In this document: positions 61,735 through 64,000 of the stretch, in pieces
Position numbering within the stretch: position 1 is the first letter of the stretch
Layout of the letters: every line of letters starts with the position of its first letter
Assembly: GCF_003815675.1 (NCBI RefSeq)
Contig: NZ_CP033918.1
Coordinates: forward strand, 620,001-684,000
DNA length: 64,000 bases
Direction of reading: 5' to 3'
Source of the DNA: Chryseobacterium sp. G0186
GTDB taxonomy: Bacteria; Bacteroidota; Bacteroidia; Flavobacteriales; Weeksellaceae
Notes under the pieces: model-generated
Seen by the model: the letters and a program-made list of their open reading frames with translations, nothing else
Told to the model about the DNA's origin: nothing
Databases searched by the model: none
Position numbers and translations under genes: made by a program

Positions 61735-62836
61735 AAATACTACCCGTTTTCAGGAATCTCTCCAAAAAAGAGAAGAGGAAGGGACATTACGGAGGCTCCG
61801 ATCCCGCCCTGAGGGAATTGATTTTTACTCTAATGATTATTTGGGATTTGCAGGAAATAAGGAACTCCAAAATATTTTATTAAAAAACGTCAATGATCAT
61901 CCTCAGATGCTGTCCGGAAGTACAGGCTCCAGACTGATTAGCGGGAATAGTGATGTAGTAACGGCCACAGAAAACTGTATTGCAGAAAAACACGGGTTTT
62001 CATCTGCGTTACTTTTTCCGTCCGGTTACAATGCTAATCTTGCTCTGTTTTCTACCCTTCCAAGTCGTCATGATACGATTATTGTGGATGAACAGATTCA
62101 TCGTTCTGTACATGATGCCTGCAAGCTATCGAACGCCGGAAAGGTGAAGTTTAAGCACAATGATCTGAGTGATCTGGAAGATGTATTAAAAAGACAGGAA
62201 AGACATTCTTATATCGCTATAGAAAGCCTTTACTCCATGGAAGGAGATCTTGCACCCATCAAAGAAATTGTTGAATTGGCAAAGCAATACCATGCAGATG
62301 TATTGGTAGATGAAGCTCACTCATTGGGTGTTTTTGGGTATGGTTGGGTTGAAAAGCATGGATTGCAGGATCAGATTACAGCCAATGTTGTCACCTACGG
62401 AAAAGCACTGGGAGCACATGGCGCAGCTATCCTTTGTAATGATGTCATCAGGTCTTATCTGGTCAATTTTGCATCACCATTTATTTATACCACTTCCGCA
62501 CAGGATTTTCAATGGATGAGCATAAAGACAGGATATGAATTTATGGAAAGTAATCAGCAAGAGGCAAAGAGACTTCAGAAAAACATTAAAATATTCCGAA
62601 GTCAGGGACTGAGTTCTCCATCTTCGGAAGTAAGTCCTATTCAGGCTATTTTAATTTCTGATAATCAAAAATTAAGGCAGCTGCAGAAAACCTTATCTGA
62701 TGAAAAGTTTCTAACCTACGCAATATATAGTCCAACAGTAAAAGAAGGAACGGAAAGACTGCGAATCTGTCTTCACAGCTTCAATACAGAGGAAGACATC
62801 ATAAAACTCACAGAAATTATAAGAGAATTTAATTAA
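61727..62836 (+). CDS. bioF: 8-amino-7-oxononanoate synthase (KAPA synthase)
   Basis: This 369-residue alpha-oxoamine synthase has DFYSNDYLGFAGNKE at the start, GSTGSRLISGNSDV, FPSGYNANLA, the DEAHSLGVFGYG motif and the PLP-lysine region in VVTYGKALGAHGAA. It condenses pimeloyl-thioester with alanine to KAPA. The family's other members (KBL, ALAS) are less likely given bioD and bioB directly downstream. Its ATG lies within the end of the ferritin-like gene. Confidence 0.92.
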   Translation: MLKNTTRFQESLQKREEEGTLRRLRSRPEGIDFYSNDYLGFAGNKELQNILLKNVNDHPQMLSGSTGSRLISGNSDVVTATENCIAEKHGFSSALLFPSGYNANLALFSTLPSRHDTIIVDEQIHRSVHDACKLSNAGKVKFKHNDLSDLEDVLKRQERHSYIAIESLYSMEGDLAPIKEIVELAKQYHADVLVDEAHSLGVFGYGWVEKHGLQDQITANVVTYGKALGAHGAAILCNDVIRSYLVNFASPFIYTTSAQDFQWMSIKTGYEFMESNQQEAKRLQKNIKIFRSQGLSSPSSEVSPIQAILISDNQKLRQLQKTLSDEKFLTYAIYSPTVKEGTERLRICLHSFNTEEDIIKLTEIIREFN

Positions 62837-62911
62837 AGCAAAAGAGCTGAAACAGTAAAACAACAAGATTAGTATTTTTTACAATTTACTCTTTCGCCTT
62901 TTACCAACACT

Positions 62912-63520
62912 ATGAAACTATTTATAACAGGAATAGGAACAGAAATAGGAAAGACGGTCTGTTCCGCTATTTTAGTACAATATTTCAAAGCTGATTACTG
63001 GAAACCTATACAATCAGGCGATCTCCATTACACAGACAGCAAAAAAATAGAAACCTGGACAGACACTCCCGCATGTCATCCGGAAACCTACCGCCTACAG
63101 CTGGCCGCATCCCCACATCAGTCTGCCAGAGAGGAAAACATACAGATCAACCTTGATGATTTTCAATTACCGGAAACTCAGAATTCTTTAATTGTAGAAG
63201 GAGCCGGAGGGCTTATGGTTCCACTTTCGGACCATACTTTCATGATCGATTTGATAGAGAATCTAAACATTCCGACAGCACTTGTAGTCAGGAATTATCT
63301 GGGCTGCATCAATCATACTTTACTTTCCATCATGGCATTACAGCAAAAGAACATTAAGCTTGAATACCTGATTTTGAATGGAAATTTTCCTGAAGATACG
63401 GAAAGAGTACTGTGTAGTTTCATCGAAAAAGAAACAAAAATAATCAGAATCCCTGAGATCAGTCCTGATAAAGAAAATATTACCGCTACAGCAAAACAAT
63501 TAACGATAACAAAATTATGA
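62912..63520 (+). CDS. bioD: Dethiobiotin synthetase
   Basis: This 202-residue P-loop enzyme has the N-terminal Walker [16 protein letters not shown] (the BioD family has GTDTxVGKT) and [14 protein letters not shown], the second nucleotide/DAPA-binding motif. It forms the ureido ring of dethiobiotin from DAPA, CO2 and ATP. It starts 75 bp after bioF and abuts bioB. No bioA (KAPA to DAPA) is present between bioF and bioB; it must lie outside the window or be replaced. Confidence 0.92.
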   Translation: MKLFITGIGTEIGKTVCSAILVQYFKADYWKPIQSGDLHYTDSKKIETWTDTPACHPETYRLQLAASPHQSAREENIQINLDDFQLPETQNSLIVEGAGGLMVPLSDHTFMIDLIENLNIPTALVVRNYLGCINHTLLSIMALQQKNIKLEYLILNGNFPEDTERVLCSFIEKETKIIRIPEISPDKENITATAKQLTITKL

Positions 63521-63522
63521 TA

Positions 63523-64000
63523 ATGGATAAAAAAACAGAAATTAGAAACAACTGGACGAAAGAAGAGATTGAAGAAATTTATCACTTGCCTTTAATGGAA
63601 CTAATTTATAAAGCAGCAACCGTACACCGTGAATGGCATGATCCATCTGAAGTACAGATATCCACCTTACTTTCTATTAAAACCGGAGGCTGCCCAGAAG
63701 ACTGCTCTTATTGCGGACAGGCAGCACGTTACCATACCAATATTAAGGTACAGGCCTTATTACCTACTGAAACTGTTATTGCCCATGCTCAAAAAGCGAA
63801 AGACAGCGGCTCTTCAAGATTCTGTATGGCAGCAGCCTGGCGTGAAGTCCGTAATAACCGTGACTTCGACAGAGTAATCGATATGGTAAAAGGAGTTAAC
63901 GAACTTGGATTGGAAGTTTGCTGTACACTGGGAATGCTTACCGAAGATCAGGCGATCAGGCTTCAGGAGGCAGGTTTATATGCCTATAATCATAATCTTG
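63523..64000 (+). CDS. bioB: Biotin synthase, 5' part (runs off the window)
   Basis: The frame is open from ATG 63523 (or 63517, overlapping the bioD stop) to the window end, at least 159 codons. It shows the radical-SAM cluster motif [12 protein letters not shown] (CxxxCxxC) and the second-cluster Cys regions in [12 protein letters not shown] and VCCTLGML. It inserts sulfur into dethiobiotin. It is the third biotin gene of the operon. Confidence 0.92.
   Translation, partial: MDKKTEIRNNWTKEEIEEIYHLPLMELIYKAATVHREWHDPSEVQISTLLSIKTGGCPEDCSYCGQAARYHTNIKVQALLPTETVIAHAQKAKDSGSSRFCMAAAWREVRNNRDFDRVIDMVKGVNELGLEVCCTLGMLTEDQAIRLQEAGLYAYNHNL

Overview
The window looks like a chromosome segment of a Flavobacteriia member, most likely Chryseobacterium or a close relative. 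The grounds are: AT-rich DNA; promoters of the Bacteroidota type (TTTG, then about 18-20 nt, then TAnnTTTG); a short protein with a type IX secretion sorting domain; SpvB/Rhs proteins; ligase-associated DNA repair genes; and a citrate-type (NIS) siderophore operon whose content fits the hydroxycadaverine siderophores (chryseochelins) I recall being reported from Chryseobacterium. No rRNA, tRNA, CRISPR or replication origin was seen.

Layout. 1-7 kb: a MocR-type regulator divergent from a cupin / DapA-family / thioredoxin-like group, then a flavin-binding stress protein, an AraC regulator and a nitrilase. 6.4-12.9 kb, minus strand: the ligase-associated repair set (PdeM phosphoesterase, Lhr-like helicase, ATP-dependent ligase, beta-CASP exonuclease), with a phosphoglycerate mutase gene broken by a stop codon in between. 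13.3-17.7 kb: an accessory island with a large effector-like protein ending in a peptidase C15-like domain (in-frame stop; catalytic Cys replaced by Ser), paralogous small lipoproteins, and an IS3-family element with a 4-bp target duplication. 17.8-33.4 kb: mixed metabolic, transport and regulatory genes, including a 212-bp tandem array built from a repeat family also found at three other places in the window.

33.8-43.7 kb is an Rhs/SpvB polymorphic toxin locus. A T9SS-sorted small protein precedes a very large Rhs protein (interrupted by TAG) whose tip carries an HExxH motif. A lipoprotein immunity candidate, a headless second tip with another HExxH motif, its own lipoprotein, and the scrap of a third tip with its lipoprotein follow. 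A 185-bp linker duplicated between tips 1 and 2 would let homologous recombination swap tips.

44.5-59.5 kb is the siderophore region. A 2-oxoglutarate/Fe dioxygenase (likely lysine hydroxylase) is divergent from a nine-gene operon: PLP decarboxylase, NIS synthetase fused to an acyltransferase, lysine/diamine N-hydroxylase, second NIS synthetase, MATE exporter, acyl carrier protein, acyl-adenylating ligase, TonB receptor and PepSY membrane protein. The genes overlap or nearly touch, and a consensus promoter with a Fur-like palindrome precedes them. 59.6-64 kb: a second MocR regulator divergent from a biotin operon (ferritin-like diiron protein, bioF, bioD, start of bioB).

A recurring oddity is that five genes are interrupted by a single stop codon with the reading frame intact on both sides (gpm, C15-like, Crp/Fnr, PPC-domain and Rhs).
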